Positions 1 through 10,630 of a DNA stretch of 64,000 bases are shown one piece after another. The notes under the pieces were generated by a model, which saw nothing but the letters and a program-made list of their open reading frames with translations, did not search any database and was not told the DNA's origin. This stretch comes from Setophaga petechia. Lineage: Eukaryota > Chordata > Aves > Passeriformes > Parulidae. The stretch lies in assembly GCA_024362935.1 (NCBI GenBank), contig JANCRA010000114.1, forward strand, positions 310,001-374,000, read 5' to 3'. Numbering within the stretch: the stretch's first letter is position 1; the number at the start of each line of letters is the position of its first letter. The position numbers and the translations under genes are program-made.

Positions 1-146
1 CAGCTCTATTAAACAAACATTGGATATACAATTGATACAATTATAAATAACATTAACACAAAGTCAGAGTTTGCAGGTTCCGCCGATGCACAAAGAACGT
101 CAGGCACAAGGAACGTCAGGCGTGACCCGGGATCCCTCCGCTCGGC

Positions 147-458
147 TCACGTCTGCGTGCTTGCTTCCTCGGTTCTGGGCTCGCCAACACGTTCTGGGGT
201 GTGATATGGTTTGACGTTTTTGGCAGGGACCCACTCAATTCCAGCACCTGTAGAGACAGAAGCATACCCTTTGCCCCATGTTATTAAGCGAAAAGGACCT
301 TCAATTTGTCCAGACTCTGGGTTTCTAACTAGAACAGGCGGATTTTCTTTCAGTTTCGCCTGTGTATTATTTAAAAAATGCCTAAAGATTGGAGTATCAA
401 GTTCTGCACTTGAACTGTTTAGAAAATTAAAAACATACAAAGCTTTGTTCAGCCTCAT
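147..458 (-). pseudogene. ERV integrase C-terminal domain, fragment (copy A)
   Basis: About 103 open residues resembling the SH3-like DNA-binding C-terminus of retroviral integrase, with a run around GPFRLITWGKGYA and a WVPAKNVKPYH ending typical of avian and mammalian class II ERVs. It continues, in the same frame, an upstream stretch at about 460-630 that keeps a catalytic-type Glu (SQAILEKAHQTL) but contains a TGA. It is separated from the catalytic core at 634-1128 by a frame change. Non-functional in this form. Confidence 0.8.
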
Positions 459-633
459 CTGAGGTGTGACCTCAGCTCCTCCTCTCTGTTGATTTAAAAT
501 GTGTGTTAATGTTTGATGTGCTTTTTCAAGAATTGCTTGACTTGTGGGAGAGTGAGGAATACTAAAGATGCGATGAACACTTCATTCATTTAGAAACATG
601 GATAATTTTTGAGATATATATGCGAGACTATTG

Positions 634-1128
634 TCAGTTTTTACTTCTTGGGGCACTCAATGAAGCAAAAGCTTGCAAAAAATGATAACAGGCATGATTG
701 CCCGTTTCACCTGTGTGAAGGGAAGCAAAAATTGCACCAGAGAACGTGTCCACTGAGACATCAATATTTTTAAATTTACTAAAGGAAGGATATTTGGTGA
801 TGTCTGTTTGCCATAACTGCAGACTTTGCAAACTTTGTGGGTTGACAGCTCCCATAGAAACAGGAGGTTGCACAAGCTGGCAGTCAGGGCAAGTACTGAT
901 GATAGCTTTAGTTTGACTTTTAGAGATTTGAAACATTCGCATTATTGCTTGTGCATTTTGGTGAAAAAAGGCATGATTCAGTTTTGCTTGTTCAAAAATG
1001 TTTGGTAAAGTGTTTGCAATGACAATTGTCAGATTGTCCGCTCTCGCGTTTCCTTCCACTAAAAATCCAGGAAGTGAAGAATGAGCCCTGATGTGAGAAA
1101 TAAAATATGGATTAGTTCTATATTGCAA
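634..1128 (-). pseudogene. ERV integrase zinc-binding and core domains, fragment (copy A)
   Basis: 164 open residues. The N-terminal part is the end of the RNase H-integrase linker. A His-His-Cys-Cys zinc module follows (HAFFH, then CPDCQ), then two Asp-containing core motifs (WQTDIT and SVDTFSG) that correspond to the first two residues of the D,D-35-E triad. The frame ends in Ser-Ala-Pro-Arg-Ser-Lys-Asn before the third catalytic residue, which lies in another frame further on. The counterpart at 48984-49478 differs by a few residues, so the copies have begun to diverge independently. Confidence 0.85.
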
Positions 1129-1149
1129 AGTTGTAAAAAGACATGAAAG

Positions 1150-1554
1150 CTAACAATATAAAGTAGCATTACTAACATCTTTTAAAATTGACTCTTCTAT
1201 TTTCTTAACTACATTAGTAACATAAGCAGAATCTGTGATTAAATTAAAAGGTTGAGGGAAAAACTGAAAAGCTCGAACTACAGCAGCAAGCTCAACAATT
1301 TGAGGTGATCCTTCCACTATTTGAATGTCTGATTCCCAAGCATTAGTTTTTTGATTCAGCCAGGTTACAACTGATTTGTGACTTTGGCTAGAGTTATTAG
1401 TGAAGAGAGTCACTGCATTAAAAGGTTTTTGATTTAATTTAGGTTTTTCTCTGAAACTCAATTTTGTTTGCAATAGTTTGTGAGTTGGGTAGTGAACAGA
1501 ATAAATACTTGGGAAACTTAAGTGTGCATATTGTAAATCATTAGAATTTTGCAT
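1150..1554 (-). pseudogene. ERV RNase H domain, fragment (copy A)
   Basis: 134 open residues matching a retroviral RNase H. The beta-strand motif normally carrying the first catalytic Asp reads FTNNSS, with Asn in place of Asp. The Glu motif (ELAAVVRAF) and the second Asp motif (LITDSAYV) are retained. The 3' end runs into stops before the integrase frame at 1128. The Asp-to-Asn change is also in the duplicate at 49500-49904, so it predates the duplication. Confidence 0.82.
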
Positions 1555-1738
1555 TGCTTAATTAAGGTAATCTTTTCTCAATGGTAAATAGATAACTGAA
1601 AATTTTTGGCTTGCTAAAGTTAACTATCTTGTTCTGGCTTTAATTACAATTTGTGTTACCATTTTTAAAACTGTGGAAATGGTTTTTGGAAACTTGTAAG
1701 GAGGAAAAATCTACTCTATTATCAACAAAGGATCTGGC

Positions 1739-2026
1739 TCAGAAGGGTCTCATTGAAAAATGAGACCACAAAGTTGCATCTTTTCTCTTAAAACTGCAAA
1801 GAAAAAAGGTTTTTCTGAAACACAGCGATGAGCTTGTCACCTTTGAAGAGTTGATGTTGCAGCTTTGGGTCTTTGTTGTAGAAATGTCAAGTCTAGCTTT
1901 TTGGATTTCAGTCACAACACTAGCACGGGTTCGCTCTATCTCTGTTTGCGTTGAAGCTGCGATGAGCAAATCATCCATGTAGTGTAGAATCTTGGATCTT
2001 GAAGACTTTTGTTGAGCTGAAGACAA
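1739..2026 (-). pseudogene. ERV reverse transcriptase, fragment with YMDD (copy A)
   Basis: 95 open residues with the catalytic palm motif YMDDLLIAA followed by a helical stretch, as in class II retroviral RT. Everything upstream of the YMDD strand (fingers and most of the palm) is missing and replaced by the gag 3' end at about 2205. Downstream (1555-1738) the connection region is riddled with stops. Same structure at 50089-50376. Confidence 0.85.
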
Positions 2027-2204
2027 AACTTGTACAACAAGATATTAGCAAATCATATACATCATGACAACTTTGGTTGTTTTGGTTAGAATGTTTTCAC
2101 ATGACAATCTTTTTAACATGACTTGGTTTATCATAAGCAAAGTAACAAGGCTTTTTATCAGAGTCTAACTGCACAGCGCTAATAGAGTTTTCTCAAAATT
2201 TTCT

Positions 2205-3000
2205 TCATTTTTCTAATAGCTTTTCAATTTTATCTATTTGTTGTGTCAAATTATCTTCTAGTGTTTTACTTAAAGCATTGACTTGTAAATTTGCAATGTT
2301 TTGTGGACTTATGAATCGGCTGTAAGCTGTTATCATTTGTGTAACGGTTGGAGGCTGATCAGGTAAAGCTGAAAACATTTTTCTACATTCATCATTAGCA
2401 TTTACAAAAGCAAGGTTTTGAACAAGATGAGAATGAGCTTGTTCATCTTGACACTGTCTTTCAACTGCTTGGGTTAATCTGTCTAGGAAAGAACTAAAGG
2501 ATTCTGCTTCACTTTGTCTAATCAATGTATCAGCATTAATATGTGTGCCAGCTGGCTCTACTGAAAATAAGGCTTTCTTAGCAGCGTCTTTAATGTCTGT
2601 TAATACAGGCTGAGGCAAGTCTACTGCTTGATTTTTCGCTCTATGGTAAGGTGGATCACTTGCTAATTGAACAACATCTCAATCTGTATAAGCAGTATCT
2701 GCATATCTTTCAACTAATTTATTAAGGAGTTTTTTTTTAATTGTAATTCTTATAAAAGATATTGTGAATTGGTTAAAATGAAGGAAGCTACATTCCAACA
2801 ATCAGCAGGGACTAAATCATGGGCATTAAAAACACTTTTCAACACTGTATTAAAATAGGGCGAGGAAAACCCACTTTCTTTCAATGCATGACGTAATTCT
2901 TTTCTATCATGATGAGAAAGACTTTCATATCTTGGATTGGCATCACGACGGCCATAACGAACAGGCAGTGCAAGGAGTTTTTTTGAATTCAGATCTTTCT
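2205..3000 (-). pseudogene. ERV Gag capsid region, broken (copy A)
   Basis: Residues read from 2618 to 2205 form the C-terminal capsid domain. They include a major-homology-region pattern (IRQSEAESFSSFLDRL) followed by a helical Gln/Asn-rich segment. The N-terminal capsid half lies at about 2640-3000 on the same strand (PVRYGRRDANPRYESL is visible) but is interrupted by several stops. Immediately 3', near 2110-2150, a degenerate zinc knuckle can be made out with the expected spacing but lost cysteines. Protease is absent. The counterpart at 50555-51350 differs by one residue (His to Tyr) in the C-terminal domain. Confidence 0.78.
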
Positions 3001-3022
3001 CTAATTTTTGATGAATGTTAGA

Positions 3023-3655
3023 CTAATTAGGAAGCATTAAAGGAAGTTTGGGATTGGAATTGACAGTTTCTGTGACAGCAGCTGTTCTGGGAACCAGGCT
3101 AGGGTCTAAATTCTTGGCAGGGACGTTGCTGCAGCTACTGACTTTTTTGGGAACTCTGCTAGTAGAGGCGGGAGAACACGCTTCCAAATTCTTGGCAGAG
3201 ACTTGTGAACAACACGCTTTCTTTGGAGCCTTGCTAAGAGGGACAGAGGAGGGCTCAGTCAAGGACCACTTTCTTTCTGGAGCTCTGTCTAGAGGGGCTG
3301 GGAGAGAGGCATGCTCTCTGGATTGTGGAGGAAAGCTAAAATTTGCTTTTTGCAGAGAACATAACTTTGAATTTTTATTTCTGTTAATTTCTAAAGAACA
3401 ATGGCATGTTTCATGAAGTCCTATTGCTAGTTGGGACTGAGCTGGGAAGCAGCTAATGTTAGCTTGAGAAGACTCAGCTGGGAAGCTGTTAGAGCTAAGT
3501 TGAGAATGTAAAATCATATTTTTTCTTTCAGCAGCAAAAGAAACAGAGTTCGAGTTTTTTAAAACCTCGGTCTGTTTTTCTTCTGAAACCTTTTGAAAAT
3601 CTCTTGCTTTTTGTTCACATCTTTGTTTGGGCAAAGCTTGTCTGGTTTTGCCCAA
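3023..3655 (-). pseudogene. ERV Gag middle region, open fragment (copy A)
   Basis: 210 residues, Ser/Lys/Pro-rich, ending in a TAG just before the capsid region. It contains loosely repeated blocks (variants of VPKK..SCS..PAKNL), which suggests internal duplications in the matrix-capsid spacer. No known domain is recognised; assignment as Gag rests on its place between matrix-like and capsid sequences. The same frame is open in the duplicate at 51373-52005. Confidence 0.6.
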
Positions 3656-3862
3656 CTCCTGGCTGTGGACTACTGAATTTGTCTTCTCCCTTGCCCTGCT
3701 CTCAGAAAGCTACTTTGCAGCTTTAACTTCTTCCTTCTCTGTATCAAAACTTTGCCAAACAACAGAAAACCTTGGCATTTACTTATTTGAACAATTTACT
3801 AAAAAAGAACTCTCAGAATCACAAAGCACTCTATTGCCTTGAACTGAATCTAAGGGGGCACT

Positions 3863-4357
3863 TTATCGAAAAGGGAAAACAGTGGCAGGGCTGACTCCCA
3901 CAGCTCTCTGACTAGGTAAAGCAGATTCTAAAGCAGTTTCAGCATTCTGTGCTTGCACATTCTCAGAACACATAATTCTTTTATCACAAAACTTCTGTAA
4001 ATTTACATCTCTTCTTTCTGAGCGACTTTCATTCCCCCCTGGACAGGATTCACATAATTTCTCATTCTCGAAACGCAACGAAACTTCTGAACATTTTTCT
4101 CGACACGGCAATAGTTCATTTTTTCTTAGAGGGAGGGGTGAAGAACTGCTCTCAGCTGCAGAGACACTGACAAGCTTGGAAGAAACAGGGGACACAACTC
4201 GAGGGGCAAATCGTTTTGGTTCACAGTTTCCGGAGGACGCGACGCAGCCAGCACTCTTGGGAGAAGTACCGGACAAATTAGGAGAGAGAGAAGCACCCCG
4301 ACCAAGACTTGAAATCTTCTTAGAGAGGTACGTTGGCTCAATTTCACTTGGATTCAA
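3863..4357 (-). pseudogene. ERV Gag N-proximal region, open fragment (copy A)
   Basis: 164 residues, Ser-rich with several Cys, lying 5' of the other Gag fragment and 3' of a matrix-like stretch at about 4360-4700. That stretch has the pattern LKDLLI and NINLQSAFT typical of matrix N-termini and carries stops. The fragment ends at a TAA near 3863; a frame change separates it from the 3023-3655 piece. Function as structural Gag is inferred from position only. Confidence 0.55.
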
Positions 4358-4399
4358 AGGATCTGAACAAGATACTCTGTTCTATAAGTCTGAGAACTG

Positions 4400-4876
4400 T
4401 CTGTTACACTTATTTGATTTGAAAATCTCCAACAGAGCACGAGACGCAGGCACAAGCCTGCCTACTGTCTCTTCTTTTTTGAGAGAGAGCAGATTATAAA
4501 GTCTCCAATTTATTTGATCTCAAAAACTGAAGGTAAAAGCAGACTGCAAGTTTATATTTTGAGTGTTGGCTTTTATCTAGATTAACAAGTCTTTTAATTC
4601 AGTTTTTGAGATATTTGAACATCTTTTATCTTGTAATATTTTCTCAAGTTGGTAAAAAACGTCTCATTCTGTTTTAGATAAATTCTCATTGTCATCACTG
4701 AGGCGCTCTTAAAAAATAGACTACTTACATACACAACAGACGCAGATGACCAGGGGATGAAATAGTCTTCTTTATTAACACCTGGGTCTCCAGAGGCCGA
4801 GTTTTGCTGAGATTTTCCTTTTTATCTTAGTCTAAACTGTTCCTCACACGGAGGCACCTTTTGCCTTGGCAGAGTA
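4400..4876 (-). other. ERV leader and matrix start (copy A)
   Basis: This stretch lies between the 5' LTR and the first open Gag segment. On the minus strand a matrix-like reading begins near 4700 and is broken by stops. Upstream of it, near 4770-4775, is an AATAAA inside GTTAATAAAGAAG, which is not expected downstream of a 5' LTR. No convincing tRNA primer-binding site is visible. Either the LTR boundary is more complex than called or a piece of another LTR is nested here. Confidence 0.45.
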
Positions 4877-5395
4877 TATACATACAGTCATGAATGGGAC
4901 GGGACACCCCAAAACTAGTGTCAAGAGTGGTTTATTTCTGCATCAGTCTCAAAACACTGTTACAACAATGGAGACAATAGATGCAACCAGCTGACTGATT
5001 CAAACAGAATGCCAAAGAAATGTAATGTTACAGCATATCATATAGCCATTTCCATCTGCTAATCACACATAGAGCACAAGCATATTGTCAATACTTCTAT
5101 CTAATCACTTGAAGAACACGTAGCTTTGGTTAAAACAATAGCAGTCTATTTTCAAACACAATAGCTTGTTCATAAGAGACAAGGCAAAAGCTCTATTCAT
5201 TTTTAACCTTCTAAAGATATACCTTAAATAAATTTGTTGCAACCTAAAGGATCAAATCACATAAGCTTATTGTTCTATTTCTCACGTCTGCATTACTAAT
5301 TTTTCTGCTGCTTTAGCATCTCACTGTCCTTACTGTCACTAGAGCCTGTCTTTTTCAAACTTTCCCAAAACCCTCTAATTTTAAAGATTCCAACA
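4877..5395 (-). mobile_element. 5' LTR of ERV copy A
   Basis: About 519 bp, minus strand, beginning TGTTGGAATC at the 5395 end. It aligns along its length with the 3' LTR of the same family at 46199-46702, but with many differences. Shared features include a central AT-rich region and an AATAAA (TTTATT on the plus strand, near 4931-4940) marking R/U5. The inner boundary near 4877 is approximate. The base-for-base counterpart is 53227-53745. Confidence 0.75.
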
Positions 5396-5597
5396 GTGCA
5401 AGTACGTAAAATAAAGAAATAAATATCCATCAAGTAAGGAGGAATAGCTCATGAATATGTAATTAGTGTGTGTGATAAAACCTCTGCGCAATTGATGCTC
5501 GGGGCACTCAAATGAGGGAATGATCTTCCTAGTGACCAGCACTGCAATAAAGAATGGCTGCTTTTTAATACTCAAATTGTGTTAGAAAGTTTCTATT
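5396..5597. other. Flank between ERV and minisatellite, nothing recognised
   Basis: AT-rich sequence with AATAAAG and ATAAAT runs near 5409-5425. It contains no coding pattern or repeat family that I recognise. Confidence 0.4.
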
Positions 5598-5790
5598 TGG
5601 GGGATTTCAGTATCAGTTCCACAAGGCCCCATAGTTTCACACTGGCCCCTTGGTTCTGAAGTGTCACAATGGCCTCAGTCCCACAAGGCCCTGCACTGTC
5701 CAAAGAGTCCCCTTAATTCCATGGGGCCCTGAAGTGCTACAGTGGCCCCTTGGCTCCATGAGGCCCTGCAGTGCCACCCTGGGGCAGGAG
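5598..5790 (+). repeat. 37-bp minisatellite, short array
   Basis: Four to five degenerate units of the pattern GTGTCACAATGGCCCCTTGG / TTCCATGAGGCCCTGCA. The same family is found at 15505-15855, 32660-32840, 33345-34420 and 34735-35080, and inverted at 38980-39800. The duplicate is at 53948-54140. Confidence 0.7.
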
Positions 5791-6989
5791 GCCAGGAGGG
5801 ATTCGTTCCCCACACGCTGCAGCTCCCTGGGCCAGCTGGCGCCGACACCTTCTCCCAGGCCAGCACTGCCGGGCACAGCCAGGGCCGGGCCCCACTGCAG
5901 CTCCCTGCAAACCACGGCGGGGCCTGCGAGCCCAAAACCCGAGTCACAGACAGTTTGTCACTCCTCCTGTCTGTACTGGACCAAGAAATGTCCCATTGTG
6001 GGGTCCCCTTTCCTGCAGTCACTGCAGCACTGGGACCATCCCTGGAGCTCTGAGTGAGAAAAATGGCCAGTGCTGCACCTCTACACTGACTTGGGGATGG
6101 TGGGAAATGCTCTGAGGGGTGGCTGGAATGATGGAAAAAGGACAATTGGCAGTGCAGAGGGAAACCCAGCTGGGCTGCTGGACTGGGGCAAGACAGCTTG
6201 GGTTTCTCCTTCTTCTGGGGGAGAAGTTGGCTGTGAAAGTCCCTCCTGTGGATGCTCACATGCCCAAGAGTTGGGCACTGAAGAGCATCACAACAATGGA
6301 CAGGAGAATGGGGCTGCCAGGATTAAAGTGTCTCAGGGGGGTCTGGACTGGCCACACAAGGTTGAATTATTTCTGGACACCTCAGGTCATCAGGGAAGGG
6401 ATGCAACCTCCAGATGGGCTCGTGAGCCAGGGGTGGATTTAACCATGGACACCATCTCCAGGTTATCCCTGACTGTGAAACGTGGGCTGAGATCAAGAAG
6501 GGCCAGGCAGGTAAAGCCCCTGTGGTGTGGGGGACAATAGTGGGAATATAAATCTGGGGAGACACATGGTCTTGGTAGCTGGAGTAGTAAATTGGAGAGC
6601 ACCATTCCTAAACCACAACAGCCCTGTCAGAGCCAGCCCTGTCCCTGCACTGCCCCAGCTCTGCTGCCCCACAGCTGCTGCATCAGGAAGGGCAGAGCCA
6701 TGGGGGAGGGAAATGCACAGGGACTCCTCCAGGCCAGGCCAAAGCACAGTCAGTGGAGAAGGGACACAGGGATGGGCTGTTTGTGTGCTCTGCCATGGCA
6801 GGAGGAGAGGCAGAGCTGCAGAGACACCCAGACCCTGTGGATCCCTGCAGGAGCTGATCTCACCCAGCAGCTCCAAGGCCTCTGCTGCTCACTGGTTGCT
6901 CAGGTTTGATGTTCCCTGGTGGGTACACCCAGCCCCACACACCCCAGCTCTGTGTGCACACACACACCAGTCTCACCAGTGTCTGGGCC
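5791..6989. other. GC-rich non-coding flank
   Basis: Overlapping open frames exist on both strands, but none has a domain, stable composition or an intron-exon pattern. The frames reflect low stop frequency in GC-rich DNA. The region is present without visible change at 54141-55339. No gene called. Confidence 0.5.
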
Positions 6990-7371
6990 TGTCACAGACA
7001 TTTTTTTGTAAACATCCTTTCTTATGATTTTTCCTGTGGAAGCTGAGAAGTTTCAGCAACAAGATGTAAACAATGGTTATCTGCTGCTGTGGAATGCATC
7101 AAGTGTGTTTGTGATTGGGCCATCTTGAATGTTTACAATTAATGGCCAACCACAAACCAGATAGATTGGACTCTCTGTCCTGGCCACAGATCTTTGTTAT
7201 TCATTCTTTTCTATTCTTAGCTAGGCTTCTGAGGAAATCTTTCCTTCTATTCCTTTTAGTATAGTCATAATGTAATATATATATCATAAAATAATAAATC
7301 AAGCCTTCTGAACATGGAGTCAACATTCTCGTCTCTTGCCTCATCCAAGAACCCCTGTGAACACTGTCACA
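6990..7371 (+). mobile_element. Solo LTR (passerine ERV type), copy A
   Basis: A 382-bp block beginning TGTCACAGACA and ending CACTGTCACA. It has an AT-rich TATA-like stretch (TAATATATATATCATAAAAT) and AATAAA near 7291, followed by a U5 with a CTCGTCTCTTGCCTCATCC motif. It is flanked by TGGGCC (6984-6989) and TTGGCC (7372-7377), a likely 6-bp target duplication with one mismatch. The type is familiar from passerine genomes. No internal retroviral sequence adjoins it, so it is a solo LTR. Duplicate at 55340-55721. Confidence 0.78.
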
Positions 7372-7377
7372 TTGGCC

Positions 7378-9100
7378 CCCAAAGGACACAGGACCTGATG
7401 ATTTGTGGTTCCCCACTCCAGTATCTGGCACTGGGACATCCCTCGGTACCCAGACCAGAGAGCTCCCTCGTCCCAGACAGCTCCTGGCAATGGAGTGTTT
7501 AGGAAATGCCACAGGCTGTGGGGATCAGCTGTAGGGCATGGCCAGGGATGGTCACTGACCATCATGTTCACACATGACCAGCTCTTTCATCCCCTTTTCT
7601 CTGTTGATTCATGTTTGTTCTTTCACAAACCATCATGGTGCCACCCTTTCCCTTCCTGTGGTCCTTTCTTAGGCTTCCCATGGGAAATCTTGCACATTCC
7701 CCAAATTATCTTTGTGGATTTCCATCATGAATCTCAGACGTGATGCAGAACCCTCCATGCTCAGCTGGGGAGGTCATGCTGGAAAGCTCTGCCATTGACC
7801 CCCTTGGTGAGTCTTTCATGAGGAGGTGTCAGAACTTTCCTTATATAATTTATCTTCTGATTTTAAATTGGAATGGCCCTAAAATATTATCTACTGCAGC
7901 GTCCTTGCTGTGGGAAGTCACAACTACCACTGGAACAGATGGCCAAAGCTCCTGACCTTGAACACTTTTTGGGATGGGGCATTCACTTCTATGGACAACC
8001 TGTTTCTGAATTGTCATCCTCATCACAAAGTATTTCTTTCTTACATCAAATCTAAATTTATCCTTGAGCATTTTAAATGCTATGTCCCTTCCTCTGCCAT
8101 TACAGGCCTATAAAAATATTTCAATTTTTCTTAGACTATGACCACAATGTTTTAATCTGAAAAGACCTTGAAAGGACACAAAAATCACCCGAGATGGGAT
8201 TTGGAGGCCTCAAGCACATGACCCAGAGAGAATGATGGCCATGGGCCTAGTGGTGTGAAGACTGAGAACAGAACAGGAGTAGTCTGAGAGGGCTTGGAGG
8301 GTGGTTTCAGAGATGGTAGAACTCTTCTTCATTGTAAAAAAGAGCCTGAGAAAAAAATGATGCCACACAGATCAGCTGGGGAGGACCAGACTGGACACAA
8401 GGAGAAAGGAATTTCTATTCCAGGGCAGGGCTGTGGTGCAGCACATCCCCCAGCAGGAGCCTGGAGCAGCCCAAGGCTTTGTGTGGGCAGGCAGAGGCAG
8501 GCAGGAGGCAGAGCTGTCAGCAAAGGAAGGGCCCAGCCAGGTGGGGCAGCCGGGGGATGCCGACAGCCTGCAGGGACAGAGGCGCAGGGCAGGGACACCG
8601 TGGGACAGCCTGGGCTGCACAGGGCACAGGGATGGGCAGCAGCTGCAAGACAGCCCTGCCAGAGCCAACTTGGGCAGCACTTTGGCCATGGCTGCTGGCC
8701 CTGGGCCTGAGGCAGGAGCAGGAGACAAGTGACCCTTGCAGGCTTGGGGCCTCATTGCCTCCTTGTCCCTGCTCAGCATCCAGCACACTGCCCGGTGTCA
8801 CAATAAACATACACTTTCTAACTTTAAACTGTTAGAGATTCTTTGTCCATCACAGTTGGATATCGATACTAGATCAATATCCATGTATTTTTAATAAATC
8901 ACATCACTGCCTCCAGTGTTCTGCTCTAACTGGAACCTGGGGACACTTTCTCAGTTGTGTCCCTCAGTAGGACCCATTAAAACTCCACAAAACTTTGACG
9001 TTTAAATTTAACCATGAGTTCTTGAGAAGTTTTTGAAGACACTCTCAGGGATAGAGTCTGATGTAAACAACACCAAAGTCCCAAGAGGCTCATTAAAGTC
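7378..9100 (+). other. OR upstream region, non-coding
   Basis: Sequence between the solo LTR and the putative 5' exon of the OR gene. The part 8240-9200 recurs, with changes, at 18840-19720 (same orientation), and related sequence appears on the minus strand upstream of the inverted OR near 29010-29570. It therefore behaves as a module that travels with OR copies. Open frames here are Cys/Gly/Ala/Pro-rich on both strands and are not supported as genes. Confidence 0.55.
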
Positions 9101-9304
9101 CTTGTGCTGTGTCTGTGCTGCTGAGCTTTAAAGGAACAGCTCTTGCCAGGGCCAGCTCCTCTCCCAGCCCAGCAGGGCTGAGGGCTCTGCCTGCAGGCAC
9201 TGAGGGGACAGGAGCCAGGCAGAGACAGGCTGAAGGCAATCAGGATTGGGAAGACATTGAGCTGAGACTGCACCTGGGGAAACATCTTCACAGCCCTGTG
9301 CATG
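9101..9304 (+). other. Putative 5' non-coding exon of OR gene
   Basis: The block beginning near the conserved AGTCCTTGTGCTGTGTCTG and ending in GTGCATG followed by GTGAGT at 9305-9310 reads like an exon end with a strong splice donor. A matching acceptor lies at 10606-10607, 23 bases before the OR start codon. A 5' UTR intron of this layout is common in vertebrate OR genes. The exon start is not defined. Same donor at 57653 in copy B. Confidence 0.4.
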
Positions 9305-9419
9305 GTGAGTGTGTGGGTGCAGGGCAATGTCCCCTGTGCTCCTGGAGGGATCTCCTGAAGCCGGCACACCCCACAGCCTGGGGGATGTGTCAGGAGGATT
9401 CTCCCAGTTTCTCTGTGGT

Positions 9420-9470
9420 GGCAGCAGTGGCGGCAGCGGCGGTAGCAGAAGAGGAGGAGGAGGAGGAGGT
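9420..9470 (+). repeat. GCG/GAG triplet tract
   Basis: Purine-rich run of GGC, GCG and GAG triplets inside the putative OR intron. The GAG run is two units (6 bp) longer in copy B (about 57768-57824), accounting for a change in offset from 48348 to 48354. Confidence 0.75.
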
Positions 9471-10468
9471 GCTGCAGAGCGGGGCTGCCCTGGGCACCGT
9501 CAGAGGGACAGGGCAGGACGGCTCCTGCTGCCAGGGACAGCTGCAGGGGCTGAAGCTGGGGCTGCAGCCAGGGCTGCCCTGGGCTGTCCTGCAGAGCAGC
9601 TCCTGCAGCCCTCAGGGCTCTTGGCCAGCCCAGGCCATGTGCCACCTGCCAGGGGCAGCTCTCAGCCTGCCTGGCAGCTCCCCATGGACGCTGCACGGGA
9701 GAAGTTGGAGGTGGAAGGAGCCACCCCCATCAGGGCAGATTCCTCCTGCTCTGGAGATGGTGCTGCATGGCCAGGGCTGCTCTCAGATTTCTCCTAAAGG
9801 GAAGGGAAAGGGGCTGTCAGCTTTGGCTGTGTCACTGACACTCCTGCACTGTCACCCTGGGCATCAGCAGATGGGCCTCAGGTCTCCCTCAGAAAGTGCC
9901 TCCTCAGCCTCCTCTCCCTACAGACAGCAACAGCAGCACCTTGGCTTGCAGCATTTCTGTTTGTCGGGCCTGCCCTTAAGGCCCTGCTGCCAGGGAGATG
10001 CCCCTGGGCAGTGCCCTGTGCTGGGAGGGGTCTGCAGGGCAGAGCTGAGCCCCCGGGACTGGGCTGGGCTTTGGCAGCACTGACAGGGACAGGGTTTGGA
10101 TAGAGAGAAACAGCTCCCAGTAGGCACAACTCCAAGCAGCAGAGAGCCAGACCAACCCTTGGCATCCTTCCCTGTCCAGCTGCACAGGGAAAGAGAGAAA
10201 AGTTGGAGAGAGTGATTCTGAAAATGGAGTCTTCAAAAAGGCCACGTTATTTTTAAATTCAGTTTTAAACTTTTTCATCCTGTACTAGAGAGGGGTGAAA
10301 TGAGCATAGGGCACCTGTGTAGGACCAGCAGGTCTGAGTGCACTGGGGCACAGAGAGTCCTGTTTTCCCTCTGGGCTCTCCAGTGTTCAGGCTAAGAGCA
10401 ATGCTGAGAACAGGACTTCTGTCCCTTCCAAAAAACACACAGTTACTTAGAAACCCAAACCTACACTC

Positions 10469-10488
10469 AAAAAAAAAAAAAAAAAAAA
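10469..10488 (+). repeat. Poly(A) tract of 20
   Basis: A run of 20 A about 140 bp upstream of the OR start codon. Its length is the same in copy B (58823-58842). Confidence 0.85.
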
Positions 10489-10590
10489 GGAAAGGTAAGT
10501 GAAATTTCGCCAAAGAAAGAGAAGCAATTTTTATTGCTTGTGTAAGAAAATAGCATAGGATTGACTCAAGGTATTTTGTCCAAATTATCA

Positions 10591-10607
10591 GTGTTGTCTT
10601 TGAACAG
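10591..10607 (+). promoter_or_regulatory. Splice acceptor of OR coding exon
   Basis: Pyrimidine-biased GTGTTGTCTTTGAACAG with AG at 10606-10607, placed 23 bases before the ATG. This is the usual position for the acceptor of the single coding exon of an OR. Confidence 0.55.
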
Positions 10608-10630
10608 CTCACAATGTCCAGAATGAAGAA

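Larger units (their letters stand above)
1..5395 (-). mobile_element. ERV copy A (pol-gag-5' LTR part, env outside window)
   Basis: Minus-strand provirus read from a 5' LTR near 5395 down to position 1. Order on the minus strand: LTR, leader, matrix-like segment, long Gag middle region, capsid, a degraded nucleocapsid box, then directly the YMDD region of reverse transcriptase, RNase H and integrase. Protease and the front half of RT are missing, so gag runs almost straight into mid-RT. Stops and frameshifts occur throughout, so this is a dead element. The complete counterpart with env and 3' LTR is at 46199-53745. Capsid, Env type and overall order suggest an alpha/beta-like (ERVK-like) avian retrovirus; the exact family cannot be named without a search. 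Confidence 0.9.

Noticed and set aside
1..5395. Left ERV as a separate, independent insertion from the one at 46-54 kb
   Set aside because: Flanking sequence (minisatellite, solo LTR, OR region) is shared at a constant offset, so it was copied by segmental duplication.
9109..10083. 324-codon plus-strand frame with a poly-Glu run (and 326-codon counterpart at 57457-58437)
   Set aside because: It lies in the putative OR 5' exon and intron, overlaps long frames on the other strand, has no domain, and its Glu run is a GAG repeat that varies between copies.
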